From NCBI GenBank assembly GCA_956465555.1, contig OY101116.1:4154001-4218000 (forward strand): DNA of 64,000 nucleotides, written 5' to 3'. The translations under genes were made by a program, and so were the position numbers. Numbering within the stretch: the first letter of the stretch is position 1; every line of letters starts with the position of its first letter. Origin of the DNA: Nitzschia sp. pyKryTriq1 (Eukaryota > Bacillariophyta > Bacillariophyceae > Bacillariales > Bacillariaceae). A model generated the notes under the pieces. The model was not told the origin of the DNA. It ran no database searches and saw only the letters and a program-made list of their open reading frames with translations. Positions 1-11,265 of the stretch are shown piece after piece.

Positions 1-3000
1 CGTCTTCTTGATCTTGTTGCTGCGCGGCGGCCTGTCCTCCAAGATCAAGCTCAATGGCATGGTTCTCATCGGCACCTGCTTGATAATGATTCGAATCGTC
101 ATCTTCCTCCATGGCGTTGACCTCTTGGACTCCGACACCAGCAGCATTTTCGTGTGCGAGCTTTGCTCGTGGGAATACCAGTACGGAGGCCAGAAACTTC
201 TTGATTGCCGCCAGAACCTCAGTATAGTTGGCAAGAAACGATACCGCATCGACTCGAAGGCATTTCCAGCCTACTCGTTCAATGCTCTTCTGCTGGTCTA
301 ACATGGCCTTCCAGTCCTCTTGACTTTCGCCGGTCGCTTCAATACAGATGGCAGCACGGCGGCCAGTCGAGTCATCAGTACCCGCAACAGCCGCGGCATC
401 TTCCACGCAGATGGCATTGTCCCAAACAATGCCCATACTTCGTGTCGAAAAGCCGTCTTCTTCCAGTAGCTTCACGAGAAGACGTTCCGCTCGAGCTCGA
501 AAGGGTGAAGATGTAGTAGGCGTCTCACCCCCCGATGCCTCTCTTTCTTCTTGGATATCATCCAGATGGCCCGCGTTTGCTGCCTCGTCGTTGTATTTAG
601 CACGCTCAAAAAAGTCGAGCACCGAAAACTTGACATCTTGCTCGTTGGGGATGTGGTTGGTATCGAGACTGCGTATCAATACCATTCGATCTCTGGCCCG
701 CGACAAGGCCACATTCACGCGTTGAGCATGCATGAGTTGGCTTTGGGTTACGACACTTCCTGGAGAGCAAACCATGGACAAAAAGACAATGTCACGTTCG
801 GCACCTTGAAACGAAGGAGGCTCTCCCACCAAAATGTTGTGGAGCTTGTATTTGTGAGGACCAATTCGATCCAAGAGTCTCCCACGAATCAGTCGGCTCT
901 GTTCATCACCGACCAAGGAGATGACTCCAATCGAGCGCTTCTTAAAGAGTGAGCACCGATCTACGTACTGCCCAATTTGATTCACAATCTCGTCACATTC
1001 TTGTTCGTTGACCTTGCCCACTTTGCGTCCGTTCGGAACACGGACATCAATCAGCGATGGTTTCAAACGCTCTTTACTGGTTGGAAGACGCAGTGGCACG
1101 AGATTTCCGTTGTAGAACTCCAGGTTGCTGTAGGAAATGATTTCGGGAGCACATCGAAAGTGTTCTCGCAAAATAACTCGTCCCATGGGGAAGGCTTGGG
1201 CGCACAAATCGAAAAACGAATGTCCCGGGAGCATGGATGCTTCAAATGGAGATTCCGGCATGGCCGCCTTGAGCATTTCAATCTGCTCTTCGGCGACAAA
1301 GCTTTCCGTAGGAGAAACTTGCTTCCCATCCCCGACAATGAGCCTGAAGAACAACAAGAAACAAGCGTTGGCGACGAAGAAAGTTAGAAAAAGCCAAGCA
1401 TATCGTGATAGCTCAAACGTTGTAGCTAGACATCGTACCATTGGCGACCACGCAGCATGCCTGGAAGGACAGTGACGTCACTTTGAGACGCCTCGTCAAT
1501 GACAACCAAGTCAAACAAACATTCCGACGGAAGGTAGTCGCTAATCTGGGAAGAGGTAAGGATCCAACAGGGGATGTATCGTACACACTTTTCAAAGGCG
1601 TCCAGATATTCTTGACGCTTTCGACGCTGTCGTTGAGTCATCTTGGACGATTGTGAGGACTTGCCAAATTTTGCCTTTCCCGAAACTTGTGCGAACTTGA
1701 CCAAAGCTGATTGAGCTTCCGCAGAAAAGTTCTTGCTCAGCTCGGCCACCACACGAGCGGCAACCAAGTCTTCTGCAACCGCTTGGATACGTGATGACAA
1801 GCCGGCCCGTCGTTTATCCAGCTTTTCAATTTCGATCGCCTCTTCCAGGGTGGAAGACAAGTCCAAGTCGGCAGCAATCTGCTTCATTTTCAACGCCTTC
1901 GCCAACACGGGAATGATTGATTCCCGAATTCGTTTCTTACCGTCGATCACTTCGATCAAGATTTCTCGCGGCCAGCCTTCGCGAGAAAAGAGTGGTTCCA
2001 AGGTGTCTTGACAATAGGTATGAACCTCCTTCTCTCTCTTCAAACGTTCAAAGATGAGATACCAGTCCTTCTTATGACTAGTAGAAGGCGTAACCCCATT
2101 CACTCGAATCAAGTCGAGCTGCTCCTGGACAGTACTGCAGTGCTCGGCCATTCGGGATCCCAGTAGAGGAACTTTGGAAAAGACTTCCTTGGTCGCATTC
2201 TTCAAATACGACAGCGCCAATCCAGCCTTGGAGGCCGCCAACGAAATCAAGGCATCCGATGGGGGAGACTCGAATCCATCCACCATCGCCATGGGAGCCT
2301 CGGCGGAAATCACCAAAGATTCCATCGTCGCATGGAGTTCCTGAACTTGTTTGACATCCCAAGTGGAAATGGTTTTCATGAGCCAGGGAGTGCTTTCGAT
2401 CAACTCGAGTGCCGATTCAAATAGATCTTGCCCTCGTTGTGTTTGAACAAGACCTCGCTTCTCTTCTGCGTTGGACCCCAAACGACGATCGATAGTCCGA
2501 AGTTCTTCCTCGAGTTCCTCAATGTTTGCCTGTAAAGGTAAGAGAACGGGGGTATCAGCAACAAGGCTCTCGATGGAATATGTCTACAGGATGGTAAACA
2601 GCCACACACGACGCACGTACCTGTAGTGCATTCGATTTCCCCAATTCCCGTTCGGTATTGACCCATGCCACCTTGTTGGCAAGCCGCTCGACGGTTTGTT
2701 GCAATTGTCGCATCCCGCTCGATTCACTCTTGGACACATCAACACACAATTCTTGCACGCACTCGGGCAGGCGCTCTCGTAGCACGCTCAAGGCTGGAGC
2801 TCCCTTGCTCGTGACCAAGACTCGTTTGCCTTGACAAAGATATGCACACACGATATTGGCAATCGTATGAGTCTTTCCCGTTCCAGGAGGACCCTCGCAC
2901 ACTACCGCTGGATAGTTCCGAGTCAACAAGAGTTCGGCAATGCGATTCTGAGCATCCGAGGTCGGTAGAGGAAACGGTGGTCGAGACGAAGGGGTTGGAT

Positions 3001-4930
3001 CATCATCCTTGTTATCAGCGACGTCTTTCTGGGATGGATTGCTCATGACCTTTTGCAGCCAGTTCCCGGGCGAGTCATTGTTGTTGTTGCTCTTGCTGCT
3101 ATTTTTGATTTCCTTGGTTTCATCCAACGCGCCTGGTCCCAGTGTCAATGCCTTGAGTGCACGTGGAATGACTGGCATGCCGCTGCTGGACGTGGAGGAT
3201 ACCGCAGCATCATCGTTCCTGCCATTATTATTACTACTGTTCTTGTTGGTCAAGGACAGTTTTTCCGCAAAGACGTACGCATCCCGTGCCCAAACGGCAC
3301 TGGGTCGAGGTGAGGAATATACACACCAGGCATCCGTCACGACCAAATGTCCTTGTCGCAAGAGGGCCTCCATACGTTTGGAATTTGTCGTCGAGCAGGT
3401 TTGAAAGGTCCCACCCGAAGACAATTCGACCGCCATGCGTTTCAATAGAGGAATATACGTAGAAGGTTGTCCAGGAGACAAATCGGAAGCATTCAAACCT
3501 TCTACCAGTTGTCGCAATTGACGTGTCGTAGTAGATTCTCCAACAGTGATGGTCTTGTTGTTGTTAGATGCTGCCTCCCAAATGGTTTCATCGGCATCAC
3601 CACCACCACCACCACCATTCTTGGTGTTTCCACCACCACCCAATGACGAAGATGCAGCAGCAATAGCCGCCATGACGTGTTGATTCAAGGAGACACCGGC
3701 ATGTTCCTTGGGTCGAACGAGCAGTGCACCATCTCGTGCCAATTCCACTTCGACATGGACCTGTAAGAGTGGACCATCGACAATCATGTTGTTTTTAGTA
3801 TCCCAAAGACGGGCTTGTCCCAATCCCCAAATCAATTCCAGTGTATCGTTAGTGTCACCACCACCACCACCACCAGCCGAAACGGCCGCATTTTCTTGTG
3901 TTTGATGATACCATTCAAACAAATGATTGTACAAGGGTTCCAATCGACGTTGCAACTGTACCATTTTTCGATAGTAGACGTAACGACGCCACCATCGTTG
4001 GACCTTGGCCGGTGCCGTGGACGGTAGAATTAGTTGATCCAGAGAATGCTGGCGATGCTGACGATGACCTGCCGACGATGCTCGTCCTCCTCCTTTTCCC
4101 CAGATGAGTTTGCGTTCCAAGAACGAGAGACTTGCCGCATTCGCATTAGCATTACTACTAGAGGAAAGTAGTGTTGTTGTTGCTGTTGCCAGTTGAGCAA
4201 ATTGATCATCGGCTAGCCAGGACTGCAAGTAGGAGGCAATGATCACTGGAGATGAAAGGGTGGGTGGGGAAGGGACATCGGCCCCGGTCAATCGCGTCAA
4301 GCGGAGCCAGCAGCATTCGGAAGAAGAAGAATTGCTCATACTCCCTACCATTACTCGTCTCCCAAGTATATTGCGCTTGTAATTACTGCTGTTGTTGTTG
4401 CTATTGTTGCCACTTGAGGATGCAGCCGTAGTATAAAAGCTAAACGGAAGCTGTTGTTGTTGTTGTTGTTGTTGAGACGACGACGACTCGCCCCCGGAGG
4501 TATTTGCCATGAGTGCGGCAAGCCTTTGAAAGTCGTACAGCGTAAATAAAACCCGAGCTCCTGTCGCCGCTACTAGTAGATCGTCGTCCACGGTACTGTT
4601 GTTCGCGGTGCTACTACTACTAGCAGCAGCAGCAGCAGTGTTCTTATTGTCTTGAAAGAAGGGACCAAAGTGGCGAGGATCTTGGTGGTTTTGGTGCTGC
4701 TCGAGAGATAATCCTGATGCTGATGCTGATGATGATTTGATGAATAAAGCACCCGCACTGGTGGCGGTGGTGCTGCTCTGCTGCATCGTGGAAATATAGC
4801 GCAGTATCTGGGCGACACGTTTGCGATGCAAGACTTCCTTTTCATGATCTTGTTGCTGTTGCTGCTGCTGCTGCTGCTCTTTGATCGAAGAAGAAGAGGA
4901 TCCAGTCAACGACCGTAAAGTGGACCACAT
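1..4930 (-). CDS. SF1 helicase, DNA2/NAM7 (UPF1-like) class, with C-terminal restriction-endonuclease-like domain; 3' end outside the window
   Basis: Three exons on the minus strand: 4930-2621, 2529-1439 and 1343 to the window edge. They are separated by GT-AG introns of 91 and 95 nt that keep the frame, giving about 1,581 residues with no stop reached. The start ATG at 4930 is followed by poly-Gln. The first roughly 650 residues are low complexity apart from a basic/aromatic patch (WWRRYVYYRK). Walker A (GPPGTGKT) lies near residue 680 and Walker B with DEAS near 1118. The intron after GRQW falls just before motif III (VGDGKQ). Motif VI (ALSRARDRM) is near 1347. From about 1415 to 1515 the sequence resembles the MTES_1575/DUF559 nuclease fold, ending in a GWKCLRV strand. 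The layout of helicase plus this tail is known from bacterial DUF4011-type helicases. ATP-driven nucleic-acid unwinding is expected; the substrate is unknown. The nuclease-like part appears to lack an acidic residue (IEATGE where IECDG is usual). Confidence 0.85.
1344..1438 (-). other. Intron 2 of the helicase gene
   Basis: The donor GTACGATG and acceptor TTCTTCAG delimit 95 nt. Splicing rebuilds a Trp codon (TG|G) and joins GRQW to LIVGDGKQ, the helicase motif III region. Unspliced, a TAG stop follows four codons later. Confidence 0.8.
2530..2620 (-). other. Intron 1 of the helicase gene
   Basis: The donor GTACGT follows CTACAG and the acceptor TTTACAG precedes GCAAAC. Removing these 91 nt joins ALQ to ANIEELEEEL in frame, whereas reading through runs into a stop after about 20 residues. 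Confidence 0.8.
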
Positions 4931-6057
4931 GATGGTGGTAGTTGTGGTGGTGGTGGAGGTTCTTCTTCTATGTTTGTTCTATTCTATTTCTGCATTAGAC
5001 GCGTCAGGAAATCACGCAGCAGAGATTGTTGTTGTGAGCAGGCAGCAGAGTACTATATACCGTATTCTATTACACTGAACACTCGCTCGCTTCATGACAC
5101 TACAAGTACCCTACGTACCGGTAAAGAGGAGGAGGAGGATAATAATATCGATGTGAGGCCTTATTGAAGAGATAAATTGAACAAAAGGAACGAATGATGA
5201 TGATGTGTGCGATGATACATATGCATTCGAATCTGAACTATGAGAAATAATGTTGAGATGCGCTGATGAAGAAAAAGAACAAAATGCTGTCTTCATTCTT
5301 CAGCTATCGCGTGACGACTCGTGGCACGAACGCACATTCGGTTCGTTCGATTCGTAGATGATGATTCGTTGTGATCTTGAGCCTTGGTATTGTAGGTAGG
5401 AAGCATATCCCAAACATCGATTGCCCCCCCCGGGCCCCGCCTACAGCTCGCGGTACGGCGCCGCCTGCACACCACGGGGGTGAGTCGAAGTTGGTATCGT
5501 ATCCATGCGTCGTACCTATGATTTCTACCCCCTGCGACGCGAGCACGACCCAAAGACGGACAAGGCAAGACTGGTTGGGCGCGCGCGCTTTCCACACACA
5601 AGTTAATCCCAGTAGTCGAACTGATGCCGATCGATCATCGATGATCGACGATGGGCGCATAATAATACCGGTAATACAGTATGTGATGGATCATAGTCTA
5701 CGAAGTACGGTACTAGTACATTATGCCGTCGCAATCGTCAATGATATGGTGTTTTCCGAATGAAAAGATGATTATATATATTTTATGTACTACTACATCC
5801 TCGTCTGAATTATTATACTTGATCTGCGACGACGCATGATGGTGTTACTATCCTCTTTCTTTGTGCGCTTCTTCGTTCTTTTATTTCTTGGCGGGAACAA
5901 CGCGCATCGTGATGTTGATGATATATCATCCTGATATTTGTTTGCTTGGCGCGTGACCATGTGATATTGAATATGAATTTGTGTGCGTGAGCTGATGCTT
6001 CTTTTCCACGTCCATCAAGAAGGCCAAACATCCTGCTCCTCTGCTACAGTACCACTA
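4931..6057. other. Intergenic, no supported gene
   Basis: This is the upstream region of the helicase gene and lies 3' of the DUF285 gene. It holds trinucleotide runs near 4930-4975 and a GC-rich block at about 5410-5620. Overlapping open frames there on both strands look like composition artefacts. I see no RNA gene. Confidence 0.5.
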
Positions 6058-8199
6058 CTAGTATCCTCCTACCCAAGAATCCAAATCCAATCGCGGCAAT
6101 GTGAAAGGAAAATTGGGGTTTTGCAAGAAAGCAGATGCATGTTGGAACATGTTCTCGATATAATACCCTTCGGTTTGGAAATCACGAGTGCCGGTACGCT
6201 TGGCGGCTTTCGAGACGTCCCAAGAGGAAAGGTCCTGGTCAAAGGAAACGGCATTCTGGAACATGCTTCGAAATTCTAGCCCACCGGAGACGTTCCACCT
6301 GGACAGATCTTGATTGAAGGTCACTGCCTCGGCGAACATCCAAGAAAACGCCAACCCATTGGACACGTCCCACTGGGACAGATCTTGGTTAAAGGCCGGT
6401 GCCCCTCGGAACATTGTTGAAAACTCCAGCCCACTGGACACGTCCCATTCGGACAGATCTTGATTGAAGGCCAATGCCCCGGAAAACATTCGATGGAAAT
6501 CCTCTCCATTCCCAACACTCCAAGACGACAAATCTTGATTGAACGCGGCAGCACCACTGAACATGTAGGAAAAGCCGGTGGCCTTTTCCACATTCCACGT
6601 GCTAATGTCTATATTGAATGCCTTGGCATTCATAAACATCCCGTCGAAAAGCACTCCGTTGGAAACATTCCAGGAGGACAAGTCCCTGTTGAACGCGTGC
6701 GCACTCAAAAACATCTCTCTGAAGTCTGTAATTCCCGAGACATCCCAACAGGAAATATCTTCGTTGAAGGTGTTTTCACCCGAAAACAGGCTTTCCAATT
6801 TCGTGACATTGGGTCCGAAGCACCATTTGCAGAGCTCGTTGCCGTACACGGGGACATTGGCTCCTTCTGTAAAGAGGTTTACTGCCTCGCGGGCCTGATT
6901 CCAAGTCTCGAAACAAGGTTGAACGAAGGTACATGCCATGTTGCTTTCAACATCCGGAAGGCATTGCAGGTTGGGAGTAGCCACGCAGTCCTCATCAACC
7001 GTGCAAGCGTCTCCAAGACCAATAATGGTTACTCCAATCGGCAATCTGGTACGATAATCCGGGTCTTGCAAGAACGCAACTGCGTTTTCGAACATGTTAA
7101 CGATCTTCGCCTCGCCAACCCCTGACACGTCCCACGTGGACAGATCTTGATTGAAGGAAACTGCATCCTTGAACATTTGAGAGAAATCGTCTCCATTCCC
7201 AACACTCCAAGAGGACAGATCTTGATTGAACGCGACCGCACCATTGAACATGTAGGAAAAGCCGGTGGCCTTTTCCACATTCCAGGTGCTAATGTTCCCA
7301 TTGAATGCCTTGGCTCCCATAAATATCCCATCGAAAAGAACTCCGTTGGAAACATTCCAGGCGGACAAATCCCTGTTGAATGCTTCCGCATCGAAGAACA
7401 TTTCTCTAAAGTCTGTAATTCCCGAAACATCCCAACAGGAAATATCTTCGTTGAAGGTTCTACGACTCAAAAACAGGCCTTCCAAATTCGTGACATTGGG
7501 TCCAAAGCACCATTTACAGAGCTCGTTGCCGTACACGGGGACATTGGCTCCGTCTATATAGAGGTCTACTGCCTCGCGGACCTGATTCCGTGTCTCGAAA
7601 CAAGGTTGAACGAAGGTACATACCATGTTGTTTTCAGCATCTGGAAGGCATTGAAGGTTGGGCGTAGCCACACACTGAATGCTATCTTCACAGGCGTCTC
7701 CAAGATCTTTCGGAACGAGACGGCAGTAGCCGTTGATGTTACTAATTCTTTTCTTGACACACTCTTCCAGACCCAAGGAGTCAACGCATTGAATATCGAC
7801 TTGACAGGCGCCTCCGGTGCTTACCGGTGCGACGGTGCACTTGTTGTCTTGACAAGTCAGACCTAGGGAAGCATCGCATTGTGAGGAAAAATTACAGGCT
7901 CCGTCCACGCCCACCAGAGTCCAGAGCTGTCGTCCTTCTTGATGATGATGTCCTTCTTCTTCTTCCTCTTCTTTGGTGTCATGTTCTTGTTTAGAATCAG
8001 GAGCAGCACCGTCGTCGATCCTCCATGAAGAAGAAGCGGCGCCTCCGGCTGCTTCAGCCGAACGAATATGATTCTTCTTTCCTACTACGGTTTTATCAAT
8101 ACCGGTGGAGGATGATGATGCTGGAACAACGAGAGAAACGGGAACGGCCAAGGCTGCGAGTGCGGCGGGCCAGGACGATGTACTCACGATGATCTTCAT
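6058..8199 (-). CDS. Secreted BspA-like surface protein with DUF285 repeats and Cys-rich modules
   Basis: A single exon of 713 residues starting at the ATG at 8199. The N-terminus has a hydrophobic stretch (about residues 8-28) fitting a signal peptide. A spacer rich in Glu and His follows, then Cys-rich segments with C-x-x-x-x-QC and C-x-x-x-x-DC spacing that resemble Dickkopf-type or EGF-like modules. The rest is built of BspA/DUF285 units of about 25 residues with the signature FNQDLS.WDVS....MF..A. A cassette running from LGDAC through FVQPCFET, the ELCKWCFGPNV module and five repeats occurs twice (about 7710-7030 and 7020-6320). The second copy has extra repeats. In bacteria and protists such repeats are surface-exposed and involved in adhesion or recognition, so a secreted or cell-wall role is inferred. 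No C-terminal membrane anchor is seen. Confidence 0.85.
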   Translation of the reverse strand: MKIIVSTSSWPAALAALAVPVSLVVPASSSSTGIDKTVVGKKNHIRSAEAAGGAASSSWRIDDGAAPDSKQEHDTKEEEEEEGHHHQEGRQLWTLVGVDGACNFSSQCDASLGLTCQDNKCTVAPVSTGGACQVDIQCVDSLGLEECVKKRISNINGYCRLVPKDLGDACEDSIQCVATPNLQCLPDAENNMVCTFVQPCFETRNQVREAVDLYIDGANVPVYGNELCKWCFGPNVTNLEGLFLSRRTFNEDISCWDVSGITDFREMFFDAEAFNRDLSAWNVSNGVLFDGIFMGAKAFNGNISTWNVEKATGFSYMFNGAVAFNQDLSSWSVGNGDDFSQMFKDAVSFNQDLSTWDVSGVGEAKIVNMFENAVAFLQDPDYRTRLPIGVTIIGLGDACTVDEDCVATPNLQCLPDVESNMACTFVQPCFETWNQAREAVNLFTEGANVPVYGNELCKWCFGPNVTKLESLFSGENTFNEDISCWDVSGITDFREMFLSAHAFNRDLSSWNVSNGVLFDGMFMNAKAFNIDISTWNVEKATGFSYMFSGAAAFNQDLSSWSVGNGEDFHRMFSGALAFNQDLSEWDVSSGLEFSTMFRGAPAFNQDLSQWDVSNGLAFSWMFAEAVTFNQDLSRWNVSGGLEFRSMFQNAVSFDQDLSSWDVSKAAKRTGTRDFQTEGYYIENMFQHASAFLQNPNFPFTLPRLDLDSWVGGY
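6320..7710 (-). repeat. Internal tandem duplication of about 690 bp inside the DUF285 gene
   Basis: The module starting LGDAC occurs at about 7705 and again at about 7015. The same order of elements follows each time: CVATPNLQCLPD, CTFVQPCFET, the VPVYGNELCKWCFGPNVT block, then ISCWDVSGITDFREMF. Similarity is clear at the DNA level, which points to a fairly recent duplication or ongoing homogenisation. Confidence 0.8.
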
Positions 8200-9754
8200 A
8201 AGGATGATGATGATGATGATCTACTAGTTTTGCTTGTTTGTCTTCTTTTTTTGATGACCAATTTCTCTTGTACTACTAGAGCAAAGGAAACAATGAAAGA
8301 TGATGGTCGAGGTGATGGATATGCGGACGCGGGGTCTCTGTGAAGGATTTGGATTTTATTTTTGCTGTGAGACAGTGAGGTTGTTCTATCGGTACCAGGC
8401 AGGAGGTCCAAGTACACGTAGTGGGCTACTAGCTAGTAGTACTAACTTCCGTGTTTTTTTAATTGAAATTGGGACTTGAGAAAAACTACAGTACCTCCTC
8501 GTACTAGTAGATAAAAGTTGCTTCACAACCAAGCAATATCATAATATGCCTCCTTTAGTTGGGTTTTTATTATGCCCTCACGCCAAGCAACTGGTGGGGG
8601 AACGAAGTTCTTCTAAAACAATAATTCTCCATGCTGTTTTGAGTTTTGCGAGACGTATCGCCATCACGTCAACCATAAATAATAGTGCATCCAAGGTCCA
8701 AAGCTGGTTCCTGCTTGTTCCAGCAGAAAGCAACTCTTGATGTTTAATTAACATAGTACAGACCGTAGAATATAATGTTCCTACTACTACTACTAGAGAG
8801 ACTAGCTAGAGTAGTAGAGAGAGTAGATAGACAGTTGGGACCCCTGCCCATCTGTAGTCTGGTACAGTACAGTACTCGTAGTAGTTTAGACATTTCATGC
8901 TGCTACTAGCGCTTCTTCTTCTCCTCTTATGGCATTCGCACACCATGGCTCCTGCTGCTCCTCGTATTACGAATACCTGCTGCTGCCGCCGATGATGATG
9001 GCTCCACTGTCCTGATCATGGCTGGGATCGACCAAAAAACCCCGATGGGCTTAGTAATCGATCGTGATCTTTCGTCCGTCTGTAGTAGTAGGTACTGATT
9101 TCGTATCCATCCTGCTGCTGGTGGTGCTGATTGGGAAGAGCAGCATGATAGTGTACAGTGGTACTTCTTCTACTAGTACTAAATGGAAGGCAGGAGAAAG
9201 TGGCGATGGTGCTGCTGCGGCTCAAGCAGTTAGTGCGTACAGTACTAGTTGGAGATTTACTAGAAGCAGTACTACTAGTAGTAGTGGTCGTCTTTTTACT
9301 AATCTGCCAAGAAGTAGTGTTGCTCGTCGGCGCGGAAACAATTCGTCCGCCAGTCTGTCCTCGTTTCTTCATTCCAGCAGCAGCATGCTCATCATCATTG
9401 CGGTACCAGTATGCTGGGGGGACGAGGTCGTCGTATGTCGCTCTAGTAGATGACGAGATGATCATGTAGTAGTAGTATTACTACTACTACTAGTACCTCC
9501 GCTCATGGATACTACTCTACTACTCTAGTAGTGCATGCATCTACTACCATGTGGAAGAACTAAATCTAAATACTAACAACTGTAGTCGTAGTAGTATCAT
9601 AGTACTACTAATATCGAAAATAGTAACTACTAGACGGGTTTTCGATCGCGGACCGAACAAGACTAGTAGTGATGGGCGGACGGACCAGCATCAGCATGGA
9701 CTACCAACAGTCATTTTATGATCATCATATACTACTTATAAAGTATTACGCCGA
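8200..9754. other. Intergenic, no convincing gene
   Basis: Upstream of the DUF285 gene and downstream of the coiled-coil gene. It is dominated by CTA/TAG tracts and short palindromes (for example around 8775-8830 and 9465-9660). Between 9016 and 9465 frames stay open on both strands, the minus one for 149 codons, but with biased trinucleotide composition and no recognisable domain. Confidence 0.45.
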
Positions 9755-10621
9755 CTATTGAGCAAATGGAGAATCTGGAAAGTCCACCGCGTGCTGTTCC
9801 AATATCTCTTCGCTACGTCGCAACGCTTCCTCCGCAAGGGCTTCCAGTCTCTCCGCTTCTTCCAAGGCCTGTAGGGCTTTATTGACCATACTTCCCGCAT
9901 CTAAATTGTTCTTGGCGGCCGCATCGGCCTTGGCAAGCTGTTGCATCGTAATGGGCTCCGACGAGGCCTTTTGGACCTGAAAGAGGTTGTCAATTTCCTT
10001 GCTTGTGGCGGCCGCGGCCTCTGCCTCCTCTTCGGCTCGGTCACTCAAGGCGTTGGCCGTCTTTCTGGCCTCCAGAGCTTGGGACCACAACTCTTCGGCC
10101 TTTTCGACTGCTTCCAAGACGTCGTCTTCCGACACAAGATGACATATTATTGTACTGCTGTAGCGGCGGATCTTGGCAGCAGCAGCAGCAGAGGACGTGA
10201 CTGCTGCTGCTGCTGCTGCTGCTGGAAATGATGATAATCGGCCAACCACCAACGTTGTTGGTTGGGCACGACGAGGAAGTGTCATCATTGCACGTGATGG
10301 TCGGGTAGACGTGATGACGATGAAAGAGGAAGGAGTAGAAAATGCCCGACTAGTATGATCGCACAAAAGGATGGTCGCCAGCACAAATACGAGAGCGACG
10401 GATTTCCAGACGAAACGACGGCCATTAGTAATATTGACCGGCGGACCTTTTGATTTCCTCTTCGATAGCCGTCGCATTCCTCTCATCGTGGAAGAATCAC
10501 CTGCATTCGCGGCCCGACTGTTCGCTCCCTCACCCGTTGTCGATGATGAGCAGACGGCGGGGGCCCTCCTTCTGCTTGGTAAAAGTTCTTGATGCTGGAA
10601 TCCTCCTTCTATCGTCGTCAT
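9755..10621 (-). CDS. Probable plastid-targeted coiled-coil protein
   Basis: A single exon of 288 residues if the ATG at 10621 is used. Residues 71-88 are hydrophobic (VWKSVALVFVLATILL) and are followed by SRAF|STPS, a good match to the signal-peptide/transit-peptide junction of diatom plastid proteins. With the first ATG the leader would sit behind 70 residues. The in-frame ATGs at 10486 and 10477 put it 22-25 residues from the N-terminus and are more plausible starts. A Ser/Ala/Arg-rich, acid-poor segment follows, as expected of a transit peptide. The mature part (about 170-288) is an Ala/Glu-rich helix suited to coiled-coil formation, ending DFPDSPFAQ. I do not recognise the family. It is divergently arranged with the gene at 11266. 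Confidence 0.7.
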   Translation of the reverse strand: MTTIEGGFQHQELLPSRRRAPAVCSSSTTGEGANSRAANAGDSSTMRGMRRLSKRKSKGPPVNITNGRRFVWKSVALVFVLATILLCDHTSRAFSTPSSFIVITSTRPSRAMMTLPRRAQPTTLVVGRLSSFPAAAAAAAVTSSAAAAAKIRRYSSTIICHLVSEDDVLEAVEKAEELWSQALEARKTANALSDRAEEEAEAAAATSKEIDNLFQVQKASSEPITMQQLAKADAAAKNNLDAGSMVNKALQALEEAERLEALAEEALRRSEEILEQHAVDFPDSPFAQ

Positions 10622-11265
10622 GACGGATGATGAACAAGACTGGTGCTATTTATACTGACTGACGACGACTGGCTGTTCAAGCGCGCAGTAGAGATGGAAA
10701 AGGCTATTATTTCTCGACGCCGCTAGTAGTAGAACTAAACACAATAATGTTTATTGACCCATCTCTTTCTTTCTGTCATCGTCGCGATAGTCTCGTTCGT
10801 AAGGTGATAGATATATGATGTTAGAAAGTTGTAAAAGAACTCGGCGATCGATGACGTAAGTGGTGATGATGGAGGGGCGAGCGCAAGCAGGGCGGGTGGC
10901 CGGACAGGCGAAACATCCTACAAACGGACGTTTTCGAACGAAACAACTCGGTCCACGAACCAAACGAACAAAAGATTCGGTCGGACAAGTCGGTTGCTCA
11001 TCCGCCGCCACGTACGCTACATTGTGCGCTGTGACACGAATGTTCTTCTCGAACGATCGATGCGATGACATCTTCTTCTTCTTTTGATTTTTGGAAGATC
11101 TCATCGCAAAATAAATAAGTCAATCAAAACGAAGCATAGCTGCTTCTTCTTGGTGTCGATGCGATGCTCACAATCCTTGCGAATTCATCTATTGCACACG
11201 GAAACAAAGTCGTACTCTAGCAGCTAGCAAACAATAACCAACCAACACCTTCTTCATAGACCATC
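10622..11265. promoter_or_regulatory. Shared upstream region of two divergent plastid-type genes
   Basis: This 644-bp interval separates the start codons of two divergent genes whose products both look plastid-targeted. It therefore probably contains both promoters. It is less CTA/TAG-rich than other intergenic DNA here. The open frames in it (117 codons on minus, 75 on plus) overlap each other and look like chance. Confidence 0.4.

Noticed and set aside
5400-5620. GC-rich block as an rRNA or tRNA fragment
   Set aside because: No cloverleaf or rRNA-like motif could be recognised by eye; the block is simply GC-rich.
9016-9465. Open frame of 149 codons on the minus strand, with a 129-codon frame on the plus strand
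   Set aside because: Both strands are open because of trinucleotide bias. The peptides are Ser/Thr runs without a domain, and nothing supports either as a gene.
10751-11104. 117-codon minus frame upstream of the plastid-type gene
   Set aside because: It lies in the probable shared promoter, overlaps a plus-strand frame, and has no recognisable motif.
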